7,480 nt of DNA from Deltaproteobacteria bacterium (GTDB taxonomy: Bacteria > Myxococcota_A > UBA9160 > UBA4427), in contig DRKE01000075.1 in NCBI GenBank assembly GCA_011051925.1, positions 1-7,480 of the forward strand. Direction: 5' to 3'. A program made the position numbers and the translations under genes. The notes beneath the pieces were generated by a model that worked only from the letters and a program-made list of their open reading frames with translations, ran no database searches and was not told where the DNA came from. Shown in pieces: positions 5,882 through 7,480 of this stretch; the stretch's first letter is position 1, and each line of letters starts with the position of its first letter.

Positions 5882-5913
5882 GCCCATCGCGCATGTCATC
5901 CTCCCGTGCATGA
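5866..5913 (+). CDS. Candidate 15-codon upstream ORF of gltA
   Basis: ATG 5866 opens a reading frame of 15 codons (peptide MAPRMGPSRMSSSRA) with two further in-frame ATGs at 5878 and 5893. Its TGA (5911-5913) overlaps the gltA start codon as ATGA, an arrangement known from translationally coupled genes. No good Shine-Dalgarno precedes it and it shows no relation to a known leader peptide. It may be chance; the case rests on the overlap and on gltA having no ribosome site of its own. Confidence 0.3.
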   Translation: MAPRMGPSRMSSSRA

Positions 5914-7187
5914 CGAGACACGCGAAACTCGAGCTCAATGGGACCGAAACCGAACTGCCCGTGGTGGTGGGGACCGAGGCCGAGGTCGGGATCGACATCT
6001 CGAAGCTCCGCGCCCGGACGGGGGCGGTCACGCTCGATCCCTCCTTTGCCAATACGGCGGCTTGTGAAAGCGCGATCACCTACATCGATGGCGAGCGGGG
6101 CATCCTCCGATACCGCGGCTACGACATCGCCGACCTCGCGAACCATGCGAGCTTTCCCGAGGTCTGCCACCTCCTGATCCACGGACGGCTGCCGACCCGA
6201 CCCGAGCGCGAGGAATTCCGCCACCGCCTCACGCGCCATACCCTCGTCCACGAGGACATGAAGCTCTTCTTCGAGGGACTTCCCCATTCGGCCCACCCGA
6301 TGGTCATCCTCTCGTCGATGATCGCGGCGCTCTCCGCCTACTATCCCGAGGACGACACCCCCGAAGAGATCGACCTGAACATCATCCGACTGCTGGCGAA
6401 GGCCAAGACGCTGGCCGCCTTCGCCTACAAGAAATCGAAGGGGCAGCCCTTCATCTACCCGAAGAACGATCTCTCGTACCTGCAGAACTTCCTGCGCATG
6501 CTTTTTGCCATCCCCGCAGAGCCCTACGTCGTGAACCCCGTCGTCCAGAGCGCCCTCAACAAGCTGCTGATCCTGCACGCGGATCACGAGCAGAATTGCA
6601 GCACGACGACCGTACGCACCGTCGGGAGCAGTGGCGCGAATCTCTACGCCTCGATCTCCGCCGGGGTGAGCGCGCTCTGGGGTCGACTGCATGGCGGCGC
6701 CAACCAGGCCGTGATCGAGATGCTCGAGACCATTCGCGATGATGGCGCGAACTACCGGAAATACATCGAACTCACGAAGTCGAAGGATTCGGATTTCCGG
6801 CTGATGGGCTTCGGCCATCGCGTCTACAAGAATTTCGATCCCCGCGCCCTGATCCTCAAGAAGGCGGCCGATGAGGTTCTCGAGAGTCTCGGCGTGGAAG
6901 ACCCCCTCCTCGACATCGCGAAACAGCTCGAAGAGGTCGCGCTCGCCGACGACTATTTCATCGAGCGGAAGCTCTATCCGAACGTCGACTTCTACAGCGG
7001 CGTGATCTACCGCGCGATGGGGATTCCGACGGACATGTTCACGGTGATGTTCGCCCTGGGACGCCTGCCCGGCTGGATCGCCCACTGGCTCGAACAGCGC
7101 AACACGCCGGGCGCGCGTATCGTGCGGCCGCGGCAGATCTACGTCGGCGAAACGGCGCGCCCGTGGGTCGAGCTGGACGATCGCTGA
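5910..7187 (+). CDS. gltA: Citrate synthase
   Basis: This cytoplasmic enzyme condenses oxaloacetate and acetyl-CoA to citrate, the entry step of the TCA cycle. The 425-residue protein matches the length of the E. coli-type (hexameric class) enzyme. The catalytic triad is visible: His261 in RLHGGANQAV, His303 in FGHRVYKN and Asp360 in NVDFYSG. The substrate-binding segment LHADHEQNCSTTTVR is at 222-236, and GRLPGWIAHWLEQ is near 384-396. The N-terminal LELNG and GIDISKLR segments are typical of the family and support ATG 5910; no in-frame start lies close upstream. No Shine-Dalgarno precedes the start, and no clear promoter lies between the tRNA terminator and the gene, so transcription may partly come from terminator readthrough or from an unrecognised promoter. 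A 12-bp tandem repeat and a short upstream ORF occupy the leader. The next gene is convergent. Confidence 0.98.
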   Translation: MTRHAKLELNGTETELPVVVGTEAEVGIDISKLRARTGAVTLDPSFANTAACESAITYIDGERGILRYRGYDIADLANHASFPEVCHLLIHGRLPTRPEREEFRHRLTRHTLVHEDMKLFFEGLPHSAHPMVILSSMIAALSAYYPEDDTPEEIDLNIIRLLAKAKTLAAFAYKKSKGQPFIYPKNDLSYLQNFLRMLFAIPAEPYVVNPVVQSALNKLLILHADHEQNCSTTTVRTVGSSGANLYASISAGVSALWGRLHGGANQAVIEMLETIRDDGANYRKYIELTKSKDSDFRLMGFGHRVYKNFDPRALILKKAADEVLESLGVEDPLLDIAKQLEEVALADDYFIERKLYPNVDFYSGVIYRAMGIPTDMFTVMFALGRLPGWIAHWLEQRNTPGARIVRPRQIYVGETARPWVELDDR

Positions 7188-7216
7188 CGCGACCCGCCCG
7201 GGGCGGAGCAGCTCCA

Positions 7217-7236
7217 GTCGGGGTCTCGCCTCCGAC
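7217..7236. terminator. Weak hairpin between gltA and the convergent PEP-CTERM gene
   Basis: GTCGG (7217-7221) pairs with CCGAC (7232-7236), and two more G-C pairs form across a bulged T. No T tract follows on either strand. Its position in the 61-bp gap between two convergent genes is the main support for a role in termination. Confidence 0.2.
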
Positions 7237-7248
7237 GATGATGACGAT

Positions 7249-7479
7249 TCAGGCCCGCGTCCCCGATCGATCCCGGCGGATCGCCACCCAGACGAGCCCC
7301 AGTCCGAGAAGCAATCCCGTCGAGGGCTCGGGCACGACGACCGCGGCCAATCCGTAGGCCACGTCCTGTCCCGCCCCGCTCGTCACGTCGAAGATGACCC
7401 GCACGGCCGGGGCCGTCCGTCCCGTGAACTGATCGAGAAAGGCATCCCCGAGAACGAGGAGCGATGCGAAATACGCGTT
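7249..7479 (-). CDS. PEP-CTERM sorting-domain protein, C-terminal part (5' end outside window)
   Basis: The last 76 residues of an exported protein are present, ending at TGA 7251-7249. The end has the three parts of a PEP-CTERM signal: Val-Pro-Glu-Pro-Ser (fragment residues 49-53, PEP at 50-52), a hydrophobic helix (about 55-67, GLLLGLGLVWVAI) and a basic tail (RRDRSGTRA). Such tails direct proteins to exosortase (EpsH/XrtA family), which processes them for display or release, usually in bacteria making exopolysaccharide. The part before the signal (fragment 1-48) is beta-like and ends in an Asp-Val-Ala-Tyr-Gly stretch; I do not recognise the domain. No exosortase gene lies in the window. 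The reading frame is open to the right edge, so the N-terminal signal peptide and main domain are missing from view. Confidence 0.88.
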   Translation of the reverse strand, partial: NAYFASLLVLGDAFLDQFTGRTAPAVRVIFDVTSGAGQDVAYGLAAVVVPEPSTGLLLGLGLVWVAIRRDRSGTRA

Positions 7480-7480
7480 C

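Overview
This is a GC-rich chromosomal window with compact gene packing. It contains housekeeping genes (tgt, initiator tRNA, gltA), signalling genes (a methyl-accepting protein and a REC-PilZ regulator), small envelope proteins and the tail of a PEP-CTERM-sorted protein. A Gram-negative, diderm bacterium is likely: there is a lipoprotein signal, Sec-type signal peptides, a DUF4124-like protein and a PEP-CTERM tail. The chemoreceptor core and the PilZ domain resemble forms I know from deltaproteobacterial/Myxococcota-type genomes. That placement is inference from motif memory, not a search. I see no insertion sequence, CRISPR array, phage gene or recombinase.

Layout, left to right. (1) 2-214 (+): the last 70 codons of tgt, including the complete zinc site. 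(2) 297-2072 (+): a membrane-anchored chemoreceptor-like protein with no periplasmic sensor and an unusual signalling tip. (3) 1961-2959 (-): a ROK-family sugar kinase, convergent with the receptor gene and overlapping it by 112 bp. (4) 3138-4846 (+): a tightly spaced three-gene group encoding a small lipoprotein, a REC-PilZ response regulator and an exported coiled-coil protein with an acidic tail. (5) 4960-5568 (-): an exported DUF4124-like protein, separated from the previous group by a strong hairpin. (6) 5668-5839 (+): a complete initiator tRNA (fMet, CAU) unit with promoter, gene and intrinsic terminator. (7) 5910-7187 (+): citrate synthase gltA, preceded by a 12-bp tandem repeat and a possible 15-codon upstream ORF whose stop overlaps the gltA start. 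(8) 7249-7479 (-): the C-terminal part of a PEP-CTERM protein running off the right edge.

How the genes relate. The three genes at 3138-4846 look like one transcription unit and are the best candidate here for a little-described module. A phosphorylatable receiver fused to PilZ sits between two envelope proteins that I cannot assign to a function. The chemoreceptor has no che genes beside it, so any partner kinase must lie elsewhere. tRNA-fMet and gltA are ordinary core genes. The gltA leader is the most interesting regulatory stretch: no Shine-Dalgarno is visible, and an upstream ORF ends in an ATGA overlap. No complete, clearly new multi-gene system is evident, and most of the window is ordinary core genome.
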